A DNA stretch of 64,000 bases from Polymorphum gilvum SL003B-26A1 (lineage in GTDB: Bacteria; Pseudomonadota; Alphaproteobacteria; Rhizobiales; Stappiaceae), in assembly GCF_000192745.1 (NCBI RefSeq), contig NC_015259.1, positions 124,001-188,000 of the forward strand. Reading direction: 5' to 3'. Below the pieces are notes generated by a model that ran no database searches, was not told the origin of the DNA, and saw only the letters and a list, made by a program, of their open reading frames with translations. Positions 47,637 through 55,923 of this stretch are shown here, one piece after another (position 1 is the stretch's first letter; every line of letters begins with the position of its first letter). A program made the translations under genes and the position numbers.

Positions 47637-47966
47637 CTAGCAGAACGGATAGAGGCCTGGGCACAGGCGGAAGAACATCGTCTCGACGTCGTCCAGTTCG
47701 ACCACGCCGAGGACGGTACCGCGACCTTCCAGCGCCTCGCGCAGCAAGCGGCCGACGAGCCGGCAGTTCTCCTCGAATTCCAGCAGCCGCGCTTCCTCGG
47801 CCAGGCTCGCGCGCTGCTGGCGCGTCGCGTCGGCGATGCGCGTATAGAGATAGTCGCGCGCATCCTCCGACAGGCCGTGGTCGCCCAGTTCGAATTGGAT
47901 CGTGTTCAAGTAGAATTCCGGATCGCCGGCGCTCGGCGCGGCAGGCAGTGCTTCGGCTCCGGCCAT
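47637..47966 (-). CDS. Hypothetical soluble protein paired with a small membrane protein
   Basis: This 109-residue protein is acidic and helical, with DPEFYLNTIQFELGDHGLSEDARDYLYTRIADATRQQRASLAEEARLLEFEENCRLVGRLLREAL, followed by a short hydrophobic end (ELDDVETMFFRLCPGLYPFC). No named family is recognised and no signal peptide is visible. ATG at 47966 follows a GAGAGGTGG stretch. The gene overlaps nothing and precedes the membrane-protein gene by ten bases, suggesting the two products work together. Confidence 0.6.
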   Translation of the reverse strand: MAGAEALPAAPSAGDPEFYLNTIQFELGDHGLSEDARDYLYTRIADATRQQRASLAEEARLLEFEENCRLVGRLLREALEGRGTVLGVVELDDVETMFFRLCPGLYPFC

Positions 47967-48103
47967 GATGCCACCTCTCTTTGTCGCTTCTGGCAAGAGA
48001 CCGGCTGCCCGCCGGTCCCCTTTCGTCCGGTCTGTGCCGGTCGCATCCCGCGCGACCCTGACAGCCTGCGATTGAAGCCTAGCAGGATTTCGCGCTTCGA
48101 TCC

Positions 48104-48328
48104 ATGCGAGCCGCCATCGGTCCGGCGCCGGCAGAACGGGCGCCCGGTCGCATGCGGGGCCCGAAGCCGGCGCGCGACCTGATCGACTTCCACCTCCGTT
48201 GGCCGGAGTTCCGGCCGCTGGCCCTGGCGCTGCTCGACCGACCGGATACGACCGCCGTCGAGGCCGAGACGCTGCGCTGGCTGATCGCGCTTGCCGACCG
48301 CGTCGGCCGCGACGACCTTGCCGGCTGA
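48104..48328 (+). CDS. Small hypothetical protein
   Basis: This open frame of up to 74 residues contains a compact helical core, DLIDFHLRWPEFRPLALALLDRPDTTAVEAETLRWLIALADRVG, which looks like a genuine folded domain rather than a shadow. The codon pattern, G/C at third positions, supports coding. ATG at 48104 or 48152 (MRGPKPARDLID) could be the start; neither has a strong ribosome site. It is divergent from the pair at 47219-47966. The function is unknown. Confidence 0.5.
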   Translation: MRAAIGPAPAERAPGRMRGPKPARDLIDFHLRWPEFRPLALALLDRPDTTAVEAETLRWLIALADRVGRDDLAG

Positions 48329-48390
48329 CCGCGTCGGACCACCGCAAGCCGCCGGCAGGACTCCAGACTCGAAGGGGACATGCCTGCCAG

Positions 48391-48804
48391 CTAGATCAAG
48401 CCAGGGCCCCGGCGTTCGTCGAGGGCCTCGACGTAATACCAGCGCCCGCCCTTCTTGCGGAACAGGCTGAGTTCGCGGTGGCTGTGCAGGGCGGCACCCG
48501 ACAGGTAGCGCGCCTCGAACAGCACGGTGCCTTCGCGGTCGCCCGGTTCGCCCCGGTCGGCGGCGAGCACGGTCAGGCTGGTCCAGCGGTTCTCCGCCGC
48601 CCAGCGGGCGGTGCCAAGCCCGTCGAAGGCCGGCTGGAACTTCGGCCACAGGGTGTCTTTCAGATAGGCGATGTCGCCGACCACATAGGCAGTGTAGCGC
48701 GAGCGCATCAGCGCCTCGGCCGTTTCCGGGCGCGCCGCGCCGGCCAGGAACGGCCCGCAGCACAGTTCGATGTCGCGGCCGGAGCCGCAGGGACAGGGGG
48801 TCAT
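48391..48804 (-). CDS. ychJ: YchJ-family SEC-C metal-binding protein
   Basis: This 137-residue protein starts MTPCPCGSGRDIELCCGPF, an N-terminal SEC-C zinc motif (CxCGSG...CC). It continues with the YchJ (UPF0225) core: ALMRSRYTAYVVGDIAYLKDTLWP and VLFEARYLSG near residue 95. The fold is NTF2-like; function is unproven, with a chaperone or protein-quality role suggested by the SEC-C motif. ATG at 48804 places the zinc motif at the very N-terminus as in homologs. The EEP phosphohydrolase gene is divergent from it. Confidence 0.88.
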   Translation of the reverse strand: MTPCPCGSGRDIELCCGPFLAGAARPETAEALMRSRYTAYVVGDIAYLKDTLWPKFQPAFDGLGTARWAAENRWTSLTVLAADRGEPGDREGTVLFEARYLSGAALHSHRELSLFRKKGGRWYYVEALDERRGPGLI

Positions 48805-48949
48805 GGCGTCCTCGCTCCCGTCTGACTTGCCCGATCCGGGGCACAACCGTTCTTCCGTCCTATCGCGCTTCAGCCCGCAAGGCTATTGTCTGCGGCGACC
48901 GGCCCGCGGCCAAGAGATGACAGCCAAGCAGACGACACGGGATCCGCCC

Positions 48950-49921
48950 ATGCGCCTTGCCACCTTCAACCTGGAATCCTTCGGCGAGGACGACTTCGAC
49001 GCCGAGGCGCTGCAGCCGCGGCTCGACGCGCTCCGCCCGACGCTGCTGGCGCTCAAGGCCGACGTCCTGTGCCTGCAGGAGGTCAACGCCCAGCGGCTGG
49101 AACGCAAAGGAACGCGGGTGTTCGCCGCGCTCGACGCGCTGGTTGCGGGCACCCCCTACGAGGACTTCTTCCGGGCCACCAGCCTGCGCCCGGACGGCAC
49201 CGCGCCGGCCGACAAGCACAATCTCGCCGTGCTGTCGCGCTTTCCCGTGGTCTCGTCACGGACAATCCGCGAGGACCATGTCGAGCCGCCGCTGTGGCGG
49301 CCGCGCAGCGCCGACCCGTTGCCCGCCGGCCCCGAGCCGGTCGGCTTCGACCGGCCGCTGCTGCACGCCGCCCTCGACGTCGGTCTTCCGCGGCCGCTGC
49401 ATGTGTTCTGCGTTCACCTGCGGGCGCCGATCGCTGCTCCGGTCGCCGGCGGCAAGCTCTCGGCGGTGAGCTGGGGCTCCACGGCGGCCTGGGCGGAGGG
49501 CTATTTCCTCGCCTCGATGAAGCGGGTCGGCCAGGCGCTCGAACTCCGCCTTGCCATCGATGCGCTGTTCGACGCCGACCCGGAGGCGCTGATCGCGGCG
49601 GCCGGCGACTTCAATGCCGTCGGCCTGGAAAGCCCGCTGCGCCTGGTCATGGCGGATCCCGACGACACCGGCAATCCTGCGCTCGGTCACCGGCGCCTGC
49701 GCCAGCTCGACGCGGCGGTGCCGGAAGAGCGGCGCCAGACCGTGGTGCATCGCGGGCGCGGCCACGCCCTCGACCACATCCTGGTCAGCCGCGAATTGCT
49801 GTTTCGCGCCCGCGACATCCGCGTGCTCAACGAGGGCCTGGCCGACGAGGTGCGCGACGCCGGCACGCCGGCCGAGGCCGGTTCTTTCCACGCCCCCGTG
49901 GTGGCGACCTTCGAGCTGTGA
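48950..49921 (+). CDS. Endonuclease/exonuclease/phosphatase family protein
   Basis: This 323-residue protein has the EEP fold. It starts RLATFNLESFG, with the metal-binding glutamate in CLQEVNAQ at about residue 44. The catalytic GDFNAVGLESP is at about 220, and HALDHILVS with the final Asp-His pair is at about 275. Members hydrolyse nucleic acids, phosphoinositides or other phosphodiesters; the substrate is unknown. ATG at 48950 has CGGGA upstream, while ATG at 48917 is an in-frame alternative without a spaced ribosome site. No signal peptide is visible. Confidence 0.85.
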   Translation: MRLATFNLESFGEDDFDAEALQPRLDALRPTLLALKADVLCLQEVNAQRLERKGTRVFAALDALVAGTPYEDFFRATSLRPDGTAPADKHNLAVLSRFPVVSSRTIREDHVEPPLWRPRSADPLPAGPEPVGFDRPLLHAALDVGLPRPLHVFCVHLRAPIAAPVAGGKLSAVSWGSTAAWAEGYFLASMKRVGQALELRLAIDALFDADPEALIAAAGDFNAVGLESPLRLVMADPDDTGNPALGHRRLRQLDAAVPEERRQTVVHRGRGHALDHILVSRELLFRARDIRVLNEGLADEVRDAGTPAEAGSFHAPVVATFEL

Positions 49922-50095
49922 CCTGCGGGGCGCCTGCTGAAGCGTGCCGGATATGTGCCGGAGTTGCGCCGGACATCTGCCGGATTCCGGCGACAGTGCG
50001 GCGATCCGGCAGCGTCAGGTGCCGCCATCGACAAAATCTTAAGTCCCCCGTGCCATAAAGGGCCGCTACGGAACCAGATCCGGGACGGGACGGAC

Positions 50096-51517
50096 TTGCG
50101 CCAGACGCCGACAGCTTCGACCGGCCGCCTCGACGGCGCCGACGCGCTCGCACCCGCGGGATCGCTCCGGACGCGTCTCGCCGGGCTGCTGCGGCGCGGA
50201 GTCGGTGGCGGCGCCCGGCGCATGGCGCTGTCGACCTTCGCCATTCGCATTGTCGGCGCCGGGCTCGCCTATCTGTCGCAGATCCTGATGGCGCGCTGGA
50301 TGGGCGCCCACGACTACGGCGTTTTCTCCGTGGTCTGGACCCTGGTGATGATCCTCGGTCTGTTCGCCTGCCTCGGCTTTTCCGCCTCGCCCAACCGCTT
50401 CGTGCCCGAATACGCCGGCGATCCCGCCTTGCTGCGCGGCTATCTTCATTCCAGCCGGCTGATCGCCGTCGGCGCGGCGAGCCTGCTTGCTCTCCTCGGC
50501 TTTGCCGGCATCTGGCTGCTGCGACCGGTGATCGATCCCGTCTATGTCGTGCCGGCCTATCTCGCCATGCTGGCGCTGCCGGTGTTCACCCTGGTCGGCG
50601 TCCAGGACGGCATTGCGCGCAGCTACGACTGGCCGGCGCTGGCCATGCTGCCGACCTACATCTGGCGACCGCTGACCCTCCTCGCCCTGCTGTCGGCGGC
50701 GATGCTGCTCGGCTACCAGATCGGTGCGACCGCCGCCGCGGCTGCCGCCGTGGCGGCGACCTGGGCGGTCGGCCTCTACCAGCTGCTCAAGCTTAACGGC
50801 AACCTGCGCGGCCGGGTGCCGCCCGGTCCGCGCCGCTTCCAGATCCAGCACTGGCTGGCGATCTCGCTGCCGATGCTGCTGGTCGAGGGCTTCCTGCAAC
50901 TGATCACCAGCGCCGACGTGATCATGGTCAGCTTCTGGCGCCCGCCGGACGAGGTCGGCGTCTATTTCGCCGCCTCCAAGACCCTGGCGCTGGTGCATTT
51001 CGTCTATTTCGCCGTGCGCGCGGCTTCCGCGCACCGCTTCTCCAGCCTGTACCGGGACGGCGACCCGGCGGCGCTCGACGCCTATGTGCGCATGGCGACG
51101 CGCTGGACGTTCTGGCCGTCGCTGGCCGGCGGCGTGCTCCTGCTGGCGCTCGGACCATTCCTGCTGCGCCTGTTCGGCGCCGGTTTCGAGGCCGGCTATC
51201 CGCTGATCGCCGTGCTGCTGGTCGGCGTGCTCGCCCGCGCCTCGGTCGGTCCTGCTGACGCGCTGCTGTCGATGTCCGGCCATCAGAAGAGCTGCGCCGG
51301 CATCTATGCCGGCGTGTTCGGCCTCAACGTCGTGCTGAACGTCGCCCTGATTCCGATGTTCGGGCTGATCGGCGCGGCGCTGGCGACCGCCGCCGCGATT
51401 TTCTTCGAGGCCGTCGCGCTGAGCCTGGCGTCGCGCCGCAAGCTCGGCGTCACGCCGTTCATCCTGGCGTCGGCGCCCGTTGGCGGAGCGCCGGGTCACG
51501 GGGCGCCGGGCCGGTGA
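50096..51517 (+). CDS. MOP-superfamily polysaccharide flippase (Wzx-like)
   Basis: This protein of about 473 residues has 12-14 hydrophobic helices and resembles lipid-linked oligosaccharide flippases: [34 protein letters not shown] at the start and SLPMLLVEGFLQLITSADVIMVSFWRPPDEVGVYFAASK in the middle. It would move undecaprenyl-linked sugar units outward for exopolysaccharide or similar. TTG at 50096 is annotated because of the GGGACGGAC stretch before it; GTG at 49955 and ATG at 50223 are also possible. Its stop overlaps the start of the CelD-type GNAT gene by four bases. No glycosyltransferase genes are nearby. Confidence 0.82.
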   Translation: MRQTPTASTGRLDGADALAPAGSLRTRLAGLLRRGVGGGARRMALSTFAIRIVGAGLAYLSQILMARWMGAHDYGVFSVVWTLVMILGLFACLGFSASPNRFVPEYAGDPALLRGYLHSSRLIAVGAASLLALLGFAGIWLLRPVIDPVYVVPAYLAMLALPVFTLVGVQDGIARSYDWPALAMLPTYIWRPLTLLALLSAAMLLGYQIGATAAAAAAVAATWAVGLYQLLKLNGNLRGRVPPGPRRFQIQHWLAISLPMLLVEGFLQLITSADVIMVSFWRPPDEVGVYFAASKTLALVHFVYFAVRAASAHRFSSLYRDGDPAALDAYVRMATRWTFWPSLAGGVLLLALGPFLLRLFGAGFEAGYPLIAVLLVGVLARASVGPADALLSMSGHQKSCAGIYAGVFGLNVVLNVALIPMFGLIGAALATAAAIFFEAVALSLASRRKLGVTPFILASAPVGGAPGHGAPGR

Positions 51518-52629
51518 CCGGCGCGGGTTTCGAGACCCTGGTCGTCGACCCGAAGGACTGCGTCGGCGATCAGTCGGACTGGCGCCGGCTCGCCGCCACA
51601 GCGCTCGAATCCAACCCGTTCTTCGGCCCCGATTTTCTCAGCCCCTTCCTGACCCATGTCGGCCCGTCTTCGGTCCGCCTGTGCGTCGTGCGCGAGACCG
51701 CCGGCGGGCCCTGGCTCATCGCTGCGCCGGTCGGCCGGCGCCGGGCCGGGCTGGTCGTCCCGACCGCGACCGTGTGGGCGAGCGAATACGGCCCGCTCGG
51801 CGCGCCGCTCGTCGCGCCTGGCGCGCCGCCGCAGGCGGTTGCCGCCTTCCTCGACCTTGCCGCCGGCGCCGGCGGCACGCCACTGGTCACCATCCCCTAC
51901 CTGCCGACCGAAGGGGCGGCGGCACGGGCTCTGGCCACGGTCGCCGACTGGCATCCGGTCTTCGACGATCCGCAGGAACGTGCCGCCCACGACGCCGGCG
52001 AGCAGGGCCAGAGGCAACTGCTGGAAGCGATGACGGCCAAGCGGCGCAAGGAACTGTCGCGCCTGTCGCGGCGGCTGGCCGACAGGGGCGCGACCCGTCT
52101 CGTCAGCCACCGGGGCGAGGCCGCGGCCGACGTCTTCGAGCGCTTCTTGGTCCTGGAGCACGCCGGCTGGAAGGGCGCGCACGCGACCTCTTTGCTGAGC
52201 GACCCGGCAACGGCGGCCTTCGCCCGACAGATGATCGCCGCACGGGCGCAGGCGGGCAGCCTTCGCATCGATGCGCTGATGCTCGACGATCGACCGCTGG
52301 CCATGCTGGTCATGCTGCTGGAGGGCGCGCGCGCCTTTTCCTGGAAGATCGCCTACGACGAGGCCTTCGCCCGCTTCTCCCCTGGCCAGCGGGTCGCGCT
52401 GTTCGCCCTGGAGACGAACCTGCGCGAGCCGGGGCTGGCCGGCGGCGATTCGCTTGCCGTGCCGGGTCACCCGATGATCTCGCCGCTGTGGCGCGGCCGG
52501 ATGGTCTATGCCACCGGCCTGTTCGCCCGCTCGCCGGCCGGGCGGCTGATCCGCCTTGCGGCCCGGCTCGACCTGCATGCTGAGCGGCAGGCCCGCCGCC
52601 TCGCCCGCCGGCTGCTTCGGCGGGGATAG
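51514..52629 (+). CDS. CelD/BcsL-type GNAT acetyltransferase
   Basis: This 371-residue protein belongs to the long GNAT (Acetyltransf_6) group named for CelD/BcsL of cellulose synthesis. KRRKELSRLSRRLADRG at about 173-190 is the usual helix, followed by VFERFLVLEHAGWKGAHATSLL, DDRPLAMLVMLLEGARAFSWKIAYDEAFARFSPGQ and an N-terminal FFGPDFLSPFL. It probably acylates a sugar intermediate. GTG at 51514 overlaps the flippase stop (GTGA), so the two are translated together. It ends two bases from the convergent acyl-CoA synthetase gene. Confidence 0.85.
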   Translation: MTGAGFETLVVDPKDCVGDQSDWRRLAATALESNPFFGPDFLSPFLTHVGPSSVRLCVVRETAGGPWLIAAPVGRRRAGLVVPTATVWASEYGPLGAPLVAPGAPPQAVAAFLDLAAGAGGTPLVTIPYLPTEGAAARALATVADWHPVFDDPQERAAHDAGEQGQRQLLEAMTAKRRKELSRLSRRLADRGATRLVSHRGEAAADVFERFLVLEHAGWKGAHATSLLSDPATAAFARQMIAARAQAGSLRIDALMLDDRPLAMLVMLLEGARAFSWKIAYDEAFARFSPGQRVALFALETNLREPGLAGGDSLAVPGHPMISPLWRGRMVYATGLFARSPAGRLIRLAARLDLHAERQARRLARRLLRRG

Positions 52630-52630
52630 T

Positions 52631-54271
52631 TCAGCCGCCGCGATCGGTCTCGTCGCGCGCCCGCTCGCGCAGCTCCCGGCGGACGACCTTGCCCGTGGTG
52701 GTCATCGGCAGGTCGTCGATGAAGGCGATCTCGCGGGGGTATTCGTGCGCCGACAGGCGCGTGCGCACGTAGTCGCGGATCTCTTCCTCCAGCGCCGGCC
52801 CGGGGGTATAGCCCTTGTTGAGCACGATATAGGCCTTGACGATCTCGGTCCTGAGCGGGTCGGGCTTGCCGACGGCGGCCGACAGCGCGACGGCGGGATG
52901 GGTCAGCAGGCAGTCCTCAATCTCGCCCGGGCCGATACGATAGCTCGCCGAGGTGATGACGTCGTCGTCGCGGCCGACGAAGCGCACGTAGCCGTCGGCG
53001 TCGGTCATGCCCTGGTCACCGGTGGTCATCCAGTCGCCGACGAATTTCTCTGCCGTCGCCTCCGGCCTGTTCCAGTATTCCAGGAACATCACCGGGTCGG
53101 GCCGGCGCACCGCGATCTGGCCGAGTGTTTCCGGCGGCAGCACGGCGCCGGCTTCGTCGATCACTGCGACCTCGTGGCCGGGGATCGGCTTGCCGATCGC
53201 GCCGGCGCGCGAGACGCCGAGGGCCGCGCACGAGCCGAGCACTGCGTTGCATTCCGTCTGGCCGTAGAACTCGTTGACGACAAGGCCCAATTCCGACCGC
53301 ACCCAGTCATAGGCCTCGCGCCCCAGCGCCTCGCCGGCCGAGCCGATGCTGCGCAGCTTGAGGTCGAAACGCGCCGCGGGACGGTCGACCTGGCGCAGCA
53401 TCTTTAGTGCCGTCGGCGGGATGAAGGCGTTGCGCACGCCCTGGCGCGCGATCAGGCGGAAGGCGTGCTCCGGATCGAACTTGTGCACCGCGTGGGCGAT
53501 CACCGGCACGCCGAGGAGGAGGGCGGGAAACAGCGCGTTGAGCAGGCCCCCCGCCCAGGCCCAGTCCGCCGGCGTCCACAGGATATCCCCAGCCTGTCCC
53601 AGGAAGTCCTGCGACATCTCGATGCCCGGCATGTGGCCCAGGAGCACCCGATGGCCGTGCAGGACGCCCTTCGGCTGGCCGGTGGTGCCCGAGGTGTAGA
53701 TCATCAGGGCCGGATCGTCCGGCGTCGTCGCGACTGTCTCGAACCTGTCCGACGCCCGTCCCAAGAGTGTCTCGAATCCCTCCGCTCCCGCCCCAGCGCC
53801 GTCGATCGACACGACCAGCCGCAGATCCGGCAGACGGCCGCGCAGGCCGGCGAGCTTTTCCAGCCCGGCGGCGTTGGTGACGATCGCCCGCGCGCCGGAA
53901 TCGGTCAGCCGGTAGGTCAGCGCCTCGACGCCGAACAGGGCGGCGAGCGGTACGGCGATGGCGCCGAGCCTGTAGATCGCCAGATGCGCGATCGCCGTCT
54001 CCGGCGCCTGCGGCAGGAGCAGGGCGACGCGGTCGCCGCGGCCGATGCCGCGTGCGGCCAGCGCATTGGCGAAGCGGCTGGAGGCGCGCGCAAGCTCAAG
54101 GTAGCTCCAGGTGCGCACCGAGTCGTCGGTCTGGACGTGGACGATCGCCGCCCGCTCGGGCGCGCGCGCCGCCCAATCGTCGCACACGGCGGCGGCGATG
54201 TTGTAGCGCTCGGGGATCGCCCAGCGGAAGCCGGCGCGCAGGGTCTCGTAATCCGCAGCCTGCTCGAGCAT
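52631..54271 (-). CDS. AMP-forming acyl-CoA synthetase (ACSM-like)
   Basis: The 546-residue ANL enzyme activates a carboxylic acid to its CoA ester. The P-loop LMIYTSGTTGQPKGVLHG is at about residue 191. NEFYGQTECNAVLGSC (A5), WMTTGDQGMTDADGYVRFVGRDDDVI (A7/A8), and the C-terminal PMTTTGKVVRREL with the A10 Lys follow. The organisation resembles medium-chain acyl-CoA synthetases (ACSM type). The substrate is unknown. It is convergent with the GNAT gene and separated by about 216 bases from the divergent SHMT-like gene. Confidence 0.88.
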   Translation of the reverse strand: MLEQAADYETLRAGFRWAIPERYNIAAAVCDDWAARAPERAAIVHVQTDDSVRTWSYLELARASSRFANALAARGIGRGDRVALLLPQAPETAIAHLAIYRLGAIAVPLAALFGVEALTYRLTDSGARAIVTNAAGLEKLAGLRGRLPDLRLVVSIDGAGAGAEGFETLLGRASDRFETVATTPDDPALMIYTSGTTGQPKGVLHGHRVLLGHMPGIEMSQDFLGQAGDILWTPADWAWAGGLLNALFPALLLGVPVIAHAVHKFDPEHAFRLIARQGVRNAFIPPTALKMLRQVDRPAARFDLKLRSIGSAGEALGREAYDWVRSELGLVVNEFYGQTECNAVLGSCAALGVSRAGAIGKPIPGHEVAVIDEAGAVLPPETLGQIAVRRPDPVMFLEYWNRPEATAEKFVGDWMTTGDQGMTDADGYVRFVGRDDDVITSASYRIGPGEIEDCLLTHPAVALSAAVGKPDPLRTEIVKAYIVLNKGYTPGPALEEEIRDYVRTRLSAHEYPREIAFIDDLPMTTTGKVVRRELRERARDETDRGG

Positions 54272-54487
54272 GTGCGGTCTGTCCTTGTCGATCGAAATCG
54301 CGCGAGCCTAGTCGGCGTCGTGCTGCGGCGCAATAGACGGCAATGACCGTGTCGCTTTTTGCCAAGCTTGCGTCGCCGCTCTCCTTGCGGAACCTTTGCC
54401 GTCAGGCGCGCGCACGGGCAAATTTCATTGCGACACCTGCCGATCACTGGTCTTCTGGTCGCGACACGCCTGCCGGAGACCGCTTGC

Positions 54488-55807
54488 ATGCCCACCCTTG
54501 CCGTCCGCCCCTGGGTTCCTGCCGCCTGCGAGGCGCGCGTCCAGACGCTCGCCGCCACCGCGTCCGCGCCGTCGGATGCCGTCGCCGCCCGGATCGGGCA
54601 GCTGATCGAGGAAAACCGGCGCATCCACGAGCGGACCTGCTTCAACCTCAACCCGGCCTCCAACGTCATGAACCCGAAGGCGGAGGCGGCCCTTGCCGCC
54701 GGCCTGTCGTCGCGCGCCTCGCTCGGCTATCCGGGCGACAAGTACGAGACCGGGCTGGAGGCGATCGAGGAAATCGAGGTGCTGGCGGCGGAACTCGGCG
54801 CCGAGATCTTCGGCGCCCGCCACGCCGAGATCCGCGTCCCGTCGGGCGCGCTCGCCAACCTCTACGCCTTCATGGCCACCTGCTCGCCGGGCGACACGAT
54901 CATCGCGCCGCCGGCGGCCGTCGGCGGCCACGTCACTCATCATGCCGCCGGCTGCGCCGGGCTCTACGGGCTGAAGACGGTCGAGGCGCCGGTCGACGCC
55001 GACGGCTACACCGTCGATCTCGACGGCCTGCGCACGCTGGCGCGGCAGGTGCGGCCGCGGCTGATCACCATCGGCGGCAGCCTGAACCTGTTCGAGCATC
55101 CGGTGCGCGAGATCCGCGCCATCGCCGACGAGGTCGGCGCCAGGCTGCTGTTCGATGCCGCGCACCAGTGCGGCCTGATCGCCGGCGGTGTGTGGGCCAA
55201 CCCGCTGCGGGCCGGCGCGGACCTGATGACCATGAGCACCTACAAGAGCCTCGGCGGGCCGGCGGGGGGGCTGATCGTCACCGACGACGCGACGCTGGCG
55301 GAGCGGCTCGACGCCATTGCCTATCCCGGCATGACGGCCAATTTCGACGCCGGCAAGACGGCAGCCCTGGCCCTGACCCTGCTCGACTGGCGCGACCACG
55401 GCGCCGCCTATGCGAGGGCCATGCAGGCAACCGCCAGGGCCTTCGCGCAGACGCTCGATGCCGTCGGCGTGCCGGTATTCGCGAAGGCGCGCGGCTTCAC
55501 CGCCTCGCACCAGTTCGCGATCGAGGCGGCGCGCTACGGCGGCGGCCAGACGGCGGCGCGGGCGATCGCCAGGGCCGGCTTCCTCGCCTGCGGCATCGGC
55601 CTGCCGATCGCGCCGGTCAAGGGCGACCTCAACGGCCTGCGGATCGGCACGCCGGAACTGGTGCGCTGGGGTGTGGGCGAACGGGAGGTGCCGGAGATCG
55701 CCGTCCTGGTCGCCGAGGCGCTGGCCAGCGGCACGCCGGAACGGCTGGCGCCGACGGTCGCGGCGCTCAGGGCGCGGTACGACCGGGTGCACTTTGTCAA
55801 CGGCTGA
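54488..55807 (+). CDS. Divergent serine hydroxymethyltransferase-like PLP protein
   Basis: The 439-residue protein keeps the SHMT architecture: GYPGDKYETG at about residue 80, LFDAAHQCGLIAGG with the Asp and His that hold PLP at about 225, the lysine in MSTYKSLGGPAGG at about 250, and LRIGTPELVRWG with the carboxylate-binding Arg near the end. Against E. coli GlyA, aligned from memory, Tyr55 and Glu57 (KYAEGYPG) become Ala and Leu (RASLGYPG), and the His before the lysine becomes Tyr. It is therefore unlikely to run the normal tetrahydrofolate reaction; a 2-methylserine, aldolase or unknown activity is possible. ATG at 54488 begins the homologous part. Confidence 0.72.
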   Translation: MPTLAVRPWVPAACEARVQTLAATASAPSDAVAARIGQLIEENRRIHERTCFNLNPASNVMNPKAEAALAAGLSSRASLGYPGDKYETGLEAIEEIEVLAAELGAEIFGARHAEIRVPSGALANLYAFMATCSPGDTIIAPPAAVGGHVTHHAAGCAGLYGLKTVEAPVDADGYTVDLDGLRTLARQVRPRLITIGGSLNLFEHPVREIRAIADEVGARLLFDAAHQCGLIAGGVWANPLRAGADLMTMSTYKSLGGPAGGLIVTDDATLAERLDAIAYPGMTANFDAGKTAALALTLLDWRDHGAAYARAMQATARAFAQTLDAVGVPVFAKARGFTASHQFAIEAARYGGGQTAARAIARAGFLACGIGLPIAPVKGDLNGLRIGTPELVRWGVGEREVPEIAVLVAEALASGTPERLAPTVAALRARYDRVHFVNG

Positions 55808-55809
55808 TG

Positions 55810-55865
55810 CCGGAGTGCGGTGAAACCGGCTCATTGCACTCCGGTCAAGCCCGTACGGCGCTTGA
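55810..55865. repeat. Two adjacent inverted repeats between convergent genes
   Basis: The first hairpin has perfect 9-base arms (55810-55818 and 55836-55844) with an inner GGT-GAA-ACC hairpin. The second has 6-base arms (55845-55850 and 55860-55865) around a palindromic CCGTACGG. They lie between the SHMT-like stop and the end of the lysozyme gene. No T-run follows, so they may be weak bidirectional terminators or RNA 3'-end stabilisers. Confidence 0.5.
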
Positions 55866-55923
55866 GCGAACACATCCCGGATCGGTCACGATCTTCGGGA
55901 TTTGGCATGAGGCGCAGCGGCGG

